From NCBI GenBank assembly GCA_025331445.1, contig JAIWNE010000126.1:1-64000 (forward strand): a stretch of DNA of 64,000 bases, given 5' to 3'. Each line of letters opens with the position of its first letter. Within the stretch, counting starts at the first letter, position 1. Below, in pieces: positions 34,635-48,633 of the stretch. The translations under genes were made by a program, and so were the position numbers. Below the pieces are notes generated by a model that saw nothing but the letters and a program-made list of their open reading frames with translations, had not been told where the DNA came from and searched no databases. Origin of the DNA: Blakeslea trispora (taxonomy: Eukaryota; Mucoromycota; Mucoromycetes; Mucorales; Choanephoraceae).

Positions 34635-37600
34635 AGTGTTTATATTAATGTATTAAAAAAAAAGGAAGAAAAATTATTAAATTATATAAAAAAAAAAGGC
34701 GTAAGAGAGTATAAAGGTTTTTTAAAGAAAAAGAAAGAAAAAAGTGACACAAAATATATATATATAAAAGAGAGAAAAAACAAGAAAAAAAAGAAAAAAA
34801 GACAAGAAAAAGAAAGACCTTTTATATGTACCAGAAAAAATTACGGGGTTGAAATTTATTTAAGTTTTTTTGTGTTCAAGCTGTAGTACAAACTATTTTC
34901 AAACTGACACGACTAAAAAAATAAAAAAAAAAATAAAAAAATGGCAAGGCTTGAGCTCCCTTGGCGTTAAAATTATAAGGTTCAATCAAATAAATCAACA
35001 CAATAAAGTAATTTTCTCTAGGACTATTGGCACACATATAGCTGTATTTTTATGTTTAGTCAGATTATAAAGTACTCACTACCTCTCCTCTTTTTTTTCT
35101 CTCTCTTTCACTGTGTAGCGCATATGAGGAGAACAGACTTTTGTCAGCTGGATGTGAAATATGCATTTATATTATCAGTATATATAAATATATATAAATT
35201 TCATTAAATTTCAACATAAGAATATTCAATTTGATTTGACTTCTAACAGTCCAAATTAACAGTTCGAGTTTCAGAATTTTTATTGAGAAACATACCAAAG
35301 ACAAGCAGATGCTGAGCAACCACTCGTTTACTGACCTTTCCTGAAAAAAAAAGGAAAAAAAAGTCGGAGTGAGATATGAATATATTAGTCGGCTAATAGA
35401 CAAATTCGTAACTAGGTGACTCAGAGACAGCAAGAAATTATCCTTTTTTCATCCGCCTCCGGAATTTACAGCAAAATTACAGATTCAGTCAAAGTAATAA
35501 GGATAGTATTTGTTTGAGTAATAAGTCTATATATCATTCTTCATTATTTGCCATGCATTGGCTTTAACGAAAACGTGGCAATCTTTATTTTTTGTTTTTT
35601 AAATCCATGTTTTTATATAAAAAAGTTTAAAAATATTGTTAGATTTAATATTATTATTATTATTCTTTTTGTATTCTAATGTGTTGTCAAATGCAAAAAA
35701 GACTTATTTCTTCTTAAATGTGCATCGATCGTAAACTGTAATTTTTATTGAAACATTGGGACTTGTCAAAAAGCAACTTTTGAATTATTCTTGAATGGAG
35801 ATGGCTTTTTCTTTGTATTCCTTACGGAAAACACGTTTTTCTGTACACTAATCGCTTTGTGTTACATGAGACATCGCGTGCTTCATGTGTTACATAACAG
35901 CTATACGTACACAATTATTTGTTTATATAACATTCGTAACGTCATTCGTCTGGGTTCTTCAATATCTAACCTCATGTTGTACCTTCCAGTAAAATAAGGA
36001 AAGAAGATAATCAGGAAAGTACCTATCGGATGCGAGGGGCACAGGCCATCAAATCGTTTAAGCTAACAAAAAAACACACACACGCACAAGAAAGAATAAA
36101 GAGCTTGTAATTTTGACGCTTCTTTTTTTTTTCTTTCTCTTTTATATCAAATGCCTTGACATTGCTTGTTCTTTTCTTTTCCTTGGCCCCTAAAAACATC
36201 AAATTAATTTCTTTTTCACAACAAGAATGCTAAGTACTAAAAAAGAAATAGCACAGACAGATCAATCAATGATATGACGAAAGGGAGATGTGCTTATTGT
36301 TCGTTTGTTTCGATTTTTAATACAACTATTTCGAGATTCCTAATTTGTGTCAGTATTCCAGACAAAATAGTACTGATACTATCGTGTTTGGAAACCTGAT
36401 GCATCTAGAGTATTGCACTCAATCTTAAAGAGTGACAGTTTAAACTTAAGAAGTCTTTTTTTTTTGCCTGTGTTGCACCTATTCAAATTCTTATCTGCTT
36501 ATGTACATAGAAAAATAAATAGTAAACCACAAGTATTTTTGTGTATGCTTAGTACAAAGTGGAACACTTCTATTTAAAAGTAAGTTGTTCTCTTTTCAGA
36601 AAAATATACGGGTTTGAAATCATGTTAAATTTCATTGTAATTTTTATTATTATTATTGTTATTTTCTCATTTCATTATTTCCTTTTTTTATGCTGAAAAT
36701 AATCACCCTATGATTTTTTTAAAGCAATTATATATATATGAAAAAAAAAAAAGAGGTGGGCTTATAATGTTGTACAAACTGTGCTTTCATGATGATTGAT
36801 CTCGTATCACATCTAACCAAGTCAAAAATCGTACATGAAACGATCCACATAACACTATGACACGTACAAACTCTAATAATGAGAATTCCTCCATCTCACA
36901 AAACGAGCTGTCATTTAAAGTACAAATGCCATACACTAAGGTTGGGAGCATAGCAGTAGTTTACTTGCCGCTAAGATGCTTAATTCTGTATCACTTGTTA
37001 TAAAAGTATTCAAGTCCGCCTTTTTTTCTCAGTTCAAAAGAAAGCAATGGAAAAAAGAGACAAATCAAAAACTTTTGAAACAGACAAATGCAGATCTTTG
37101 ATACAAAATGCAACAAATGCTACTACTAATATTATTTTTATAACATACAGTCACATCTTTAGTCTTTTTTGAACTTAACCTTCTGAGCTATGAGCTTCTA
37201 ACGCGTATGGTTTACATCGCAAAAAAGAAGAAGCCTTAGTTACATTTCAGTCTAAGCCTTACAATAAAAAAAGACAAGCTTCTCTTTAAACTGTTAGCTA
37301 GTCGTATATGGCCAAACAAAAGGCATGAAAAAAACAGAGAGAAAAGATAGCGAGAGAAGGAGGGAGGAAAGAGGTATTACTAAAGCGTATGAAACATCTT
37401 AGTGACTTTGCACATAACCTCCTCCGTAATTGTACAACATACTTTTTTTGGTGTTTGTGTTTGAAGGATTCTACGCCAAAAAGCTTAAATGTTCCGCTCA
37501 TCGCATACTGCCCTGGCTTGTGTGCACGTACATAGGAGTATCTTTGAACACTGTTTTTAAATTATTCCTTTTTGCGCCAATTTGTGATCAGCAGCATGTT

Positions 37601-37891
37601 TTTGCGTATGGTAAGAAAAAAAGAGAGGGAAAAAAATCATGCATGGCTCGGGTGTTTTGCTTCCGGTCATTTTCTTTCAACAATAAAATATCATAAAAAA
37701 AACATTCTAAAACTCTTGAAGTCAATGCATTGTCTCTTATTCAATCATTTAATAATAGTCACATGATCTCATTTAAAAGAGGGGGAGGCTCTAAACACAA
37801 CCTTTCCTCCTCCTTTTCTTCTATTACAAAAGAAAAAAGCCATTTTTTTTATCATTGTTTTTTTTTGCCATTGTTAAATTAAGAAAAAAGT
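34635..37891. other. Long intergenic stretch, 3.26 kb
   Basis: This sits between the zinc-finger start and the methionyl-tRNA synthetase stop, which is on the same strand. The first 250 bases are A-rich leader with an AT repeat near 34757-34767. I see no tRNA, no recognisable ncRNA and no supported coding region; frames up to 88 codons are AT-driven. It may hold long upstream regulatory DNA for the transcription factor, or an unrecognised transcript. Confidence 0.45.
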
Positions 37892-40636
37892 CTATTTAGA
37901 ACAGGTACCGTATTTAGCCTTCCAGACATCTTCCATCTTTTCATCAATTCTTGTGAACAGATATTCAGCACCACCAAGTGTGTGGCCTTCCAAGATATCC
38001 ATAGTAAATTCATCAGGAATAGTTCTAAGAGGAGCATTCAATTGACGACAAATACTTTCAGCAGAAACAGGCATATAGGGTGAGATGAGAGCAGAGATAA
38101 GGTAAATCAAGTTTGCAGCAACAGCAACAACAGCATCACATTTGGCACGAGATTCGTCAAACAAGGCATTGCTCAAGTTGGCTTCCTGAAGATATTGGTT
38201 ACCACGGGCAGAGATTGTCATAGCAAGACCAAGACCAGCTCTGAGCTTGACAGCCTCCATAGTCTCAACATATTGCTTGAGGAGAGCATTGACATCCTTG
38301 ATCAAACTAGTCTCTAAGGGTCCAGAGAAGTCAGCCTTGGGAATAACGCCATCATATTTGGCAAACATGAAGCGAATACCACGGTTGACAAAGTTACCAA
38401 GGTTGTTGAGCAGTTCGCTGTTGTTCTTTGTAATGAATTCGTTCCAAGTAAACATAGAGTCACTAGTTTCAGGACGAACAGACAACAGGTAGTAACGCCA
38501 GACAGAAGCAGGGATACCTGTGTCTTCAGCATTGTTACCAAATACACCCACGTTACGAGACTTTGAGAATTTACCACCTTCATAGTTGAGATATTCTATC
38601 ATCATTCAAATAATTTCATGAGCTCCTCTTTTTGTTTTGCATACATTGTTTCTTTAAACACTTACCACATGTACTAATATGGTTGACAATGGTCCAGTCT
38701 TCGCCAGTACCAATCTGAGAACCAGGGAAGATGACAGAGTGGAAAGGAACATTATCTTTACCCATAAATTGGTATAATTTGACATTGTCAGGGTTCTTGA
38801 ACCATTTTTGCCATTCATCTGTATAGTTGGCAGCAATACTAGGATAACCAATAGGTGCATCAAACCAGACATAGAATACTTTGTCTTCATAACCTTCAAG
38901 AGGGACAGGTGTACCCCACTTCAAGTCACGAGTGATACAACGCGGCTTCAAACCTTCCTTCAACCAAGATTGTGTGATGGTAACACCATTGGCAGACCAT
39001 TTACCTTCTTCAGCTGATTTTTTGAACACCTTTTCAATCTCGGGTTGAAGTTTAGCCAAGTCAAGGAAGAGATGGTTGGATTCCTTTGTGATGGGCTTGT
39101 TGTTGTCGAGTTTACAACGGGGTTCAATGAGCTCAGTAGCATTCAAGAGCTTACCACAGGCATCACATTGATCGCCACGAGCATCATCGTACTTACAGTT
39201 GGGACAGATACCTTCAACATAACGATCGGCCAAGAATCTATAGTCAGAATAGTGTCAATTGAATGAAGGATTTCTTACAATTTTTTTTTTTTTACCTGCT
39301 ACACTTTTCACAAAACAATTGAGTCATGCTTTCCTTAACAATATTACCATTTTGGTAATTCTTGAGAAAGATATCTTGAGCAATCTCAGTTTGTTTTTCA
39401 GTTGTAGTACGGCCAAAGTGATCAAAAGAGAGATCAAACCACTTGTAGACAGCTGAATGAATGGCATTGTACTTGTCACAAAGAGCTTGACAAGTGACAC
39501 CTTCTTCCAAAGCTTTGGTTTCTGTAGCGGTACCATATTCGTCTGTACCACAGAAATAGACAGTGTTGTAACCACGAGCACGACAATATCTGGCATAAAC
39601 ATCTGCACTCAATGTAGAACCGATGATGTTACCCAAGTGAGGCACATTGTTGACATAGGGAAGTGCAGAAGTCACTAGAACATTGCGCTCATTGTCCTTG
39701 GGAAGTACCCTATCACATAGGTTACACAGAGTTCGCATATAAAAAATCAATAAAGCGAATAATAATAACAAAAAAGTCCTATACATACTTGACAGAGGGA
39801 TCCACTACTTTAGCATGAACACCAGCCTTTACTTTTTGAGTAGCGTTGTTGAAGACAGGTTTGGGAATTTCTTTGGCAACCTTTTTCTCGGCATGTGCAT
39901 TTTTGGTCTTGGGCTTGGCGCCCTTGTTGGTCTAAAGAGGATGACACATAGTGAGTCATTTGCCCTTTCTCCTCCCTTTTGAAAGAAATCTTACCAAATC
40001 CTTGACAAAATCGACACCAGCTGTCATCTTTTCGTTCTTTGAAACAACAGCAAACCAAGAAGACAAAAGAGGGAACTTGCTCAAATCCTTAGCAGAGGTG
40101 AGAGTTTCAAAAAGAGTACCGTAATAAATAGCATCCACAACAGTAACCTTATCAGATTCCTATTATATTATGCAAGTGAAAGTGTGAGCTAATTATTTAC
40201 ATACACACAGAGAAAGAAAGAAAGTTGTCTTTTATAATTACCTTTGCAAAGGCATTTCCATGTTTACTGATGATATCTTCAGCATTTTGGAATGCTTGAT
40301 CAATTCTTCTCTTGACAATCAAAGGGCTCACAAGAGTTTCTTCCTTCTCGATCACAACAGATTGTAAAGCATTAAAAGCAGTAGCATCAAAAATGAATCT
40401 ATTTTTTTTTGTCAAAACAAGAGTGTCATTGTTCTAAGTTGCCTTTCTTACTTGAGAGCAGCGTTCGCGTCGGTCAAGGCAAGGCTGTCTGAAACAATAA
40501 AAGTGACAGCTTCACCTGGTGTTTCGACGAGTTTGGCACCTGTAACTTTAGCAGCAATAGAAAGCTTTAAAGCGTTAGCATAAGGCTTTGTGTTGGCTGC
40601 CAACTTGGGCAAGGTTATTTTGATAGCTGCAGGCAT
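37892..40636 (-). CDS. MES1: Cytosolic methionyl-tRNA synthetase
   Basis: The start is at 40636-40634 ([20 protein letters not shown]) and the stop at 37892, with seven exons. The N-terminal about 200 residues form a GST-like domain ([16 protein letters not shown]), as in yeast Mes1, where it docks onto the Arc1 cofactor. A Lys-rich linker ([20 protein letters not shown]) leads to the Rossmann catalytic core: [20 protein letters not shown] with the HIGH-type [16 protein letters not shown], a zinc-knuckle insert ([19 protein letters not shown]), [30 protein letters not shown] and the KMSKS-type [12 protein letters not shown]. The anticodon-binding helical domain ends [17 protein letters not shown]. 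It charges both initiator and elongator tRNA-Met. No C-terminal EMAPII-like extension is present. Confidence 0.97.
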
Positions 40637-41033
40637 GAGTTGTTTAATAAGAAAAAAAAAAGGAGAAAAAAGAAAAGAAAAGGTTAGACGCACACTTCAC
40701 CGACAGACAGAATAAACTCAAAATAGATGAAGAGATACGTATAAGCCACATGAATGGAGTGACAAATGAAAAAGAGTTTTTAAGCTGCACCCATAAAAAA
40801 TTCATGCTTGTTGAATACTAGATTACACAACTCCTCTTTTTTCCTTCTTCTTTTCTCTCCACCTTATAATGCATACAAAAGAGAGTGAGAAATCCTATAT
40901 TTGGCTATAGGAAAACCCCCTCTTTTTAACCAGATGTTATAGTATAGACTGAAGAAGCAAAATCCCCCAAAATAAAATAAACAATATAGTAAAGATGGTG
41001 TATATATTTCACTGAAGATACAGAAAAAGAATT
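40637..41033. other. Intergenic region between MetRS and NDUFA2
   Basis: Promoter side of MetRS and 3' side of NDUFA2. AT-rich, nothing else seen. Confidence 0.5.
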
Positions 41034-41450
41034 TTAAGCTGATTTGATTAATTTGGACAAAGTGTTTTCGATGTCTTGTGCTGAAATGTTTTGAAGAGAA
41101 ACTTTTTGTTCAATGCCTTTATCTGTTCGATCCATCGATATTAAAAAAAACAGAACTTTTTGATTTTCAAATTTACCACTAAACTTACCGAAACGAGCAA
41201 AAGCACGGGCTTCAATACCGCTAGCTTCACGAACCAAAATGGGAAGTTCAGGGTTGGCCTTCTTGATGTCGACGTAGTTCTTTGCAACGAAATCACTAAT
41301 AAAAAAGTAAAAGCAGTTTTTTTTTTGTTAGTTTCATCATTAAGATCTCGATCAACTTTCTCACCGAATGCCGCTGCTAGCAGGGGAAGTTTGACAGAAG
41401 TGAAGACGAAGCTCCTTAAGACCCTTCAATTGTGTTCTAAGAGCAGACAT
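41034..41450 (-). CDS. NDUFA2: NADH:ubiquinone oxidoreductase subunit NDUFA2/B8
   Basis: The start is at 41450-41448 (MSALRTQLKGLKELRLHFCQ) and the stop at 41036-41034, in three exons. The coding order is TSPASSGIR, then FVAKNYVDIKKANPELPILV, REASGIEARAFARF, then DKGIEQKVSLQNISAQDIEN and LSKLIKSA. This is the small thioredoxin-fold accessory subunit of mitochondrial complex I, on the matrix arm. Length (about 90 aa) and the LR-x-LRLHFCQ start agree with fungal and animal homologues. No cleavable presequence is evident, as in the family. Presence of this subunit implies a full rotenone-type complex I. Confidence 0.95.
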
Positions 41451-41994
41451 TATGTATAGACAGAGAGGGGAGTTTCTAGATAATTCAAAAGAAAAGAGAA
41501 AGAAAATGAAAAATATAGCAAGCCCTGTTGTTGAGTTTCAATTCAGGCAATTTACACATCATCATTTTTTTTTTTTTGAAAAAGGGCAAAAGATGGTTGA
41601 AGCTCCGTTATTAATAAAAAAAAAAGGGGGGCAACACACCTTCTGTCAAGCACTCTAAGCCAAACACAAGGGAAAAATCAAGACTCAATTTCCTTTATTG
41701 CTTTTTCTGAGAAAAGATAAAGATCACAGTCTAAAGCTAAAGAGCAGTTGAAAGCTTTTCTTATCAAAGTAAATGAATATATAGTAAAATCATTACAAAA
41801 TAATGAATAGAAATGTTCATTTTAATGAGATAAATGTATATGTTTAAAATAAGATGCAATTACAATTAAAAAGAAAAAGGGAAAGTGAGAATATATGAAA
41901 CTCTATCAAAAGTGGTGCATAAAAAAGGAAAAGTGAGTGTAATATAATAACAAAAAAAAAGAGAGAGTAGAGGAAATAATGGCAGAGAGACTGT
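41451..41994. other. Intergenic region between NDUFA2 and NOG2
   Basis: AT-rich with poly-T runs; no gene supported. It holds the NDUFA2 promoter and the NOG2 3' end. Confidence 0.5.
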
Positions 41995-44149
41995 TTAGTT
42001 TCTCTTACGCTTGCTACCAGAAGCAGCAGAGCCCTTTAAGCGAGAGTGAAGCACCTTCTTCTTATTTTCATCAGGTTTGACCTTATTACGGTTTCTGTTC
42101 TTGACGTTGGCGGTTTCGTAGTAGTGAACACCAACCTTCTTGTTCTTTCTGTCTACTTCCGTCTCATTGTTGTTCACCTTAGTCTTCTTAGCAGGCTGTT
42201 CGTCTTCCTCTTCTTCTTCTTCATCATCTTCACCATTATCAGTCAATTCAAGTTCGCTGTCAACTTCTTGTTCTTCCTCTTCCTCCTCTTCTTCTTCTTC
42301 GCCTTCAATCGCAGGAGCTTTCACAAGAGGACCTTCCTCACCAACAACACTTTCGAAGACTTCGTCCCAATCAGTGACTTCGGTAGTTTCAGGAGCAGCG
42401 CTCTTCTTCTTTTTCTTAGACTTGTCTTTAGCGGCAGCAGCAGAGGCAGCAGCGGCAGCTTCCTCTTCCTTCTTTGCCTTAGCCTTGGCGCGCTCTTCAG
42501 CAATCAACTGAGCATTGTTAGCTAAATCATCTTCCATATATTCAGCAGTAACATTGATTTTGGCAAACATCTGTTCAACACCAATCTTGCTCTTCTTTTC
42601 ATCTTTTTGTTGCTCAGTGAGTGGCTCAACAGCCTCAGGAGGAGGAACGTAGAAAGGAATGCGACCACGAAGCCAGTCATTGAGAACCATGATAGACACA
42701 TTGTGAACATCAGCTTCACCCTTCTTGAGCAATTTACCTGTCTTGCGGGCAATTTGTTCAAGGAAATCAGTGTGATCAGTCCAGCTGTTAAGGCCGTAGG
42801 TTCTCTTCAAGTATTCATGACGCACACGCTCCAAAATGGTAGGAATTGTATCTTCAGGATTGGCCATCTTTTCAACACGGACTGAACCCTTCAAGATGAT
42901 GTCGACTTCGTTGTCGTCAACATTAGGTGGAACGACACCAGGACAATCAATGAGATAGATACGCTTCATCAAAGTAATGTATTGCCAGACCTTGGTTTCA
43001 CCAGGAATAGGAGCTACTTGACAAACCTTCTTGTTCTTGAGGGTATTAATAATAGAAGACTTACCAGTGTTGGGGTAACCAATAAAACCAACAGAAATTT
43101 GCTTTCTGTCACTGTGCAAAGAAGAGAATTGACGCAAAAGCTGAATAAGAGAACCCTTACCAAACGAGTTGTTGATAGAAGCGTGGAAGGCGAGTGTAGG
43201 GGCAAACTTGGAGAGGTGTGAGACCCAACGAGCAGTGGACCAAGTAGGGACAAGATCACACTTGTTGAGGACAAAAATCAATTGCTTGTGAGGCTTTTCC
43301 TTACGAATAAACTTCTCGACATTATGACAACGAGTACCAATAGGATCACGGGCATCAAGGACGTGGATAATAACATCAGAGGAGTCAATTACCTTGTAAA
43401 GTTCATTCCAGATACGCTTGGATTGACCAGCTTGAAGATACCAAGCACGGCCTGCTTCAGAGTAATCGGATTCCTTATTGGCTAATAAGCTAGAGTCTTT
43501 TTCAGACTTGTAGGTGTCTAATAGATTTGTTTTTGTTCATTTAGCTTTTCAAATGCCCACAAACAATACAAAATTGATATATGGTTACCATGTGTATCAT
43601 CTACTTTGCTCATCATTTCTTCCATAGAACCAATATTCAACTTGGGCTTCTTTCTTTGTGCCTTGTTACCAAAGGTGTTGCCAAAACTGTCTGTCTCAAG
43701 AATATGCATACGAGTATGCTTTGTAGAGTCTTGAAGTAAAGACATGGGTAACTTGTTTTGCTTCAACAAAACTTGATAAGGATCGTCTACCTTGGCAGCG
43801 AGAGATTCACGGAAGTCTTCCAAAGCCTTTTGTCCGATCACACGAGTATTACCTTTAGATCTTGTGTTAGCATGCATTCATAGATCGCTGCTAGATCAGA
43901 CTTACCAAACCATTTTCTGTTGGGTGCAACTCGGGCAGTCTTGACTTCACTGCTTTGGAAATCAGCAGCCTTCACGATGCGGCCCTGAGAGTCACGAATG
44001 GCCTTGCCACCCTTCAACATGTTGATGTACTTGATCTTTTTGGCATCTCGGTAAAAGTTTTCACCCTTGAGACGAATGTTCTTGGCTCGGTCATCACCTC
44101 CGGCCTTATCTCTCTGAACTCTCTGCTTTTCCTTTTTGTATTGACCCAT
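41995..44149 (-). CDS. NOG2: Nucleolar GTPase 2 (NOG2/GNL2)
   Basis: The start is at 44149 ([20 protein letters not shown]) and the stop at 41995, with three or four exons. The NGP1NT-type N-terminus ([37 protein letters not shown]) precedes a circularly permuted GTPase domain. G4 NKCDLVP comes first, then [12 protein letters not shown]1 [13 protein letters not shown]2-like [11 protein letters not shown] and G3 DCPGVVPP. The C-terminus is Ala/Lys-rich then strongly acidic (Glu runs near 42200-42300) and ends in basic [16 protein letters not shown]2 sits on pre-60S particles and is needed for nuclear export of the large subunit; its G-domain order is diagnostic of the YlqF/YRG family. It shares the ribosome-assembly theme with SSF1 elsewhere in the window. 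Confidence 0.97.
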
Positions 44150-44287
44150 AGAGATATGATTTTATACAGAAAAAGGAAAGGACTAAAAAAAGTATTTTTT
44201 TTTTTTACTTTTATTGATTCTGCTTATAGTCATTACTACTGGCTCGCCACAAGTAAAAAAAAAAAAAGTGGACTGCTTTTCATTTTT

Positions 44288-44481
44288 ATGCGGCGACTTA
44301 ATTTCGAGCTATTGTCTTTATGCTTGAAAGAGGAAGAGGGAGGAAATACTTTAAATGTAAGTATCCTATTTCCCTTTGTCATACCTGGCTTGCAATGATA
44401 CAAGTTCCGTAAATTTGCTTTCAGATCATTCAACACATGCGCCAGATTATTCAGAGCTATCATCGATGTATTTATGACTGA
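44288..44481 (+). CDS. Possible two-exon micro-gene (41 aa)
   Basis: On the plus strand, divergent from NOG2, an ATG at 44288 opens MRRLNFELLSLCLKEEEGGN, then TLN, ending exactly at a consensus donor (gtaagt, 44357). A 68-bp intron with a polypyrimidine acceptor (tttcag, to 44424) leads in phase 0 to IIQHMRQIIQSYHRCIYD and stop (44479-44481). Both splice sites are strong and the frame is kept, yet the product is only 41 aa and I know no family. It could be a small conserved protein, the 5' part of a longer alternatively spliced gene, or chance. Its placement, 138 bp from the NOG2 start and convergent with G-patch 11, is plausible for a gene. Confidence 0.35.
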
Positions 44482-44598
44482 AATTGTAAGATATCTTTTC
44501 AATGTTATATTTTTATTTTATGCATGATTTAAAACTAAAAAAAATTATAAATTAAAATGGATAAGGTTCTATGATAAGTTCAAGTACAATACATTGCT

Positions 44599-45399
44599 CT
44601 AATGATCATCTTCTTCGAGACCTGGACAGCTTTCATCCAAGTCATTCTTGTTTTCATATTTGGCGCTACACCAAAAGCAATAAAGGTAGTTATTCCGCAG
44701 GTATTCAAGAACCTTGTAAAGTTGCTGTTCTATTGTTAACGATTTTAATTCTTCTACTTGTTCTGGAAGAAAATTGCAGCTTTCGTCTTCTTCTTTTGGC
44801 TGCTCCTCTTTGCAGGGATCTTCTTCTGTCTTTGGTTCATCATCATCTTGTTCTTTCTGAGTCGGTCTCAAGATCCATAAAATGTTGGATTGAACATTGT
44901 TTTCTTCATCCAATTTCTGGCAGATAGAAACTGCAGCAGTCAGATAGCGAATAAGTTTGCTTTCCTTCATGCGCTGTGCCATGGCTGCTCGGAAGTCCTC
45001 AGGATCAATCGCAGTCTTCTTTCTCTCTCGCTCTTCCTCTTCTTCTTGTTCACGAGCACGCTTTTTCAATTCATTTTCCATGCCAATACCACCTCTGCCT
45101 GACTTGAGATCGACTTTGATAGGTTCGCGAATGCCATCGTTACCGAGTGACATGCCCTTCTTAAATCCCATCTTCATCAACATCTTCATGCCCTTGTTGC
45201 TCTCATCCATCGATCGCTCCAGACCCTTTTGCCTTTCTTCCTCTTCCAATTGAGCGCGAGGCTTTATGTAACTTTTTCTTTCCTGTTCGCGTATTTGCTT
45301 CTTTCTGCGTTCTGAATAAGTCGTTTCTTTTCGTTTAGATTCGTACTCTTGAGCTTCTTCAAGAAACTTTAAAGACATGTAATCATCATCATCACTCAT
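44599..45399 (-). CDS. GPATCH11: G-patch domain-containing protein 11
   Basis: A single uninterrupted reading frame of 266 aa begins MSDDDDYMSLKFLEEAQEYE. A basic coiled region (KRKETTYSERRKKQIREQER) precedes the G-patch (NKGMKMLMKMGFKKGMSLGN, then DGIREPIKVDLKSGRGGIGM). A second charged helix is followed by the C-terminal DUF4187-type module (LRNNYLYCFWCSAKYENKND LDESCPG), whose two Cys and HC-like end are typical of GPATCH11/CCDC75. G-patch proteins usually activate DEAH helicases in splicing or ribosome assembly, so an RNA-helicase cofactor role is inferred. It is one of the few intronless genes here. Confidence 0.93.
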   Translation of the reverse strand: MSDDDDYMSLKFLEEAQEYESKRKETTYSERRKKQIREQERKSYIKPRAQLEEEERQKGLERSMDESNKGMKMLMKMGFKKGMSLGNDGIREPIKVDLKSGRGGIGMENELKKRAREQEEEEERERKKTAIDPEDFRAAMAQRMKESKLIRYLTAAVSICQKLDEENNVQSNILWILRPTQKEQDDDEPKTEEDPCKEEQPKEEDESCNFLPEQVEELKSLTIEQQLYKVLEYLRNNYLYCFWCSAKYENKNDLDESCPGLEEDDH

Positions 45400-46035
45400 T
45401 TGTATAGAACGTTCACTAGGGATAAAGAGTGAGATTAAGAAAAAAAAGAAAGTGCTTGTAATTTCTTTTTTTTTTCAGTACTTTGATGCAACCTAAATAA
45501 CCATGTATTGCTTGAACTTTTTTTTTTCGAAGATATCTGATATAAATTTCGATATGCTGATTTATAAGACAGTGCTGTGTGTGACATTGTTGACTGTAAT
45601 GAAAGAGCATTCTCCCTTCTCTTTATGTTCTCTTTGAATTGATCTACAACAGCCTAGGAATCTATCTCAACTTCTTTTTTGATTGAAGGATAGCTGAAAA
45701 AAATCTTGAAAACTTCACTCTTAAGACGTCTTTTAATCTCTAAACAAATCCTAAAAATATAGAGCAAAAAAAGTTTTCATCAGCTTTGGGTACTTTATCA
45801 TTCATCAACATCTATGCTATAGAAAAAAAAGAGTATCCACATTATCTTCTCAACTTTAGTCCTATTCTAACTGCTAAACTGTCTGAATTTTAAGTCTAGA
45901 AACTGTAAATAAAGCAATTAATTTACTCTCAGACGCATTGTTGTTCGTAAATGCATAAATGCCCTTTTTTCTCTCACTCTCACTCTCTCTTTTTATGTTT
46001 TCTTTTGCTGCTGTTATTTCAGTTCATACTAATAA
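45400..46035. promoter_or_regulatory. Divergent region between GPATCH11 and mannosidase
   Basis: Two oppositely oriented genes start at its ends. AT-rich with a TC-rich tract (45970-46000) just upstream of the mannosidase start. The minus frame at 45610-45416 is not supported. Confidence 0.45.
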
Positions 46036-48148
<2,113 letters not shown>

Positions 48149-48633
48149 GTATTTGCCGCAATTGAAGAGTATTTGTAGATCAGTCCACAACAAGTGAAGA
48201 CAATTTCTTTTTATTTTATTTTTACTTCTAAAGAGCTGAAAGAAAAAGGGATGATACCTGCTTGTATTTCATTTGTTTTTTTTGTACTTTCAATTGCAAC
48301 AAATATAACAATGATGTGTTTGTTTGTTCAAGAGGTTTAGATATGAGTGACATGACCCATGCTACTTATCTCATATACAATTAAAGTCAAAAAAGCAGAA
48401 GACTAATTCAAGTAAATGATGACCCTCTTGTTACTAAAACATTCTACTCTCCAGTAAACAAATAGATAATCTATTTCTCATACTGTGTCAGTGCATTTTT
48501 CTCCAACATCACGTCAACGCAATACATAAGCTTTATATTATTTTGTGATATATTTCATTTGACAAAATGGTTTTTGTCATTGTGTCCTCTATGGCTTCTT
48601 TGACTCTTTATTATTGTAGTTATTATACTTATT
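48149..48633. other. Convergent intergenic region
   Basis: Tail-to-tail region between the mannosidase (+) and HIRIP3-like (-) genes. AT-rich, no other feature seen. Confidence 0.5.

Noticed and set aside
41452..41658. Plus frame upstream of NDUFA2
   Set aside because: It overlaps promoter sequence with poly-T and poly-A runs; no recognisable protein.
42046..42525. Plus-strand Ser- and Phe-rich frames opposite NOG2
   Set aside because: They are antisense shadows of the Glu-rich NOG2 tail, created by GAA/GAG runs.
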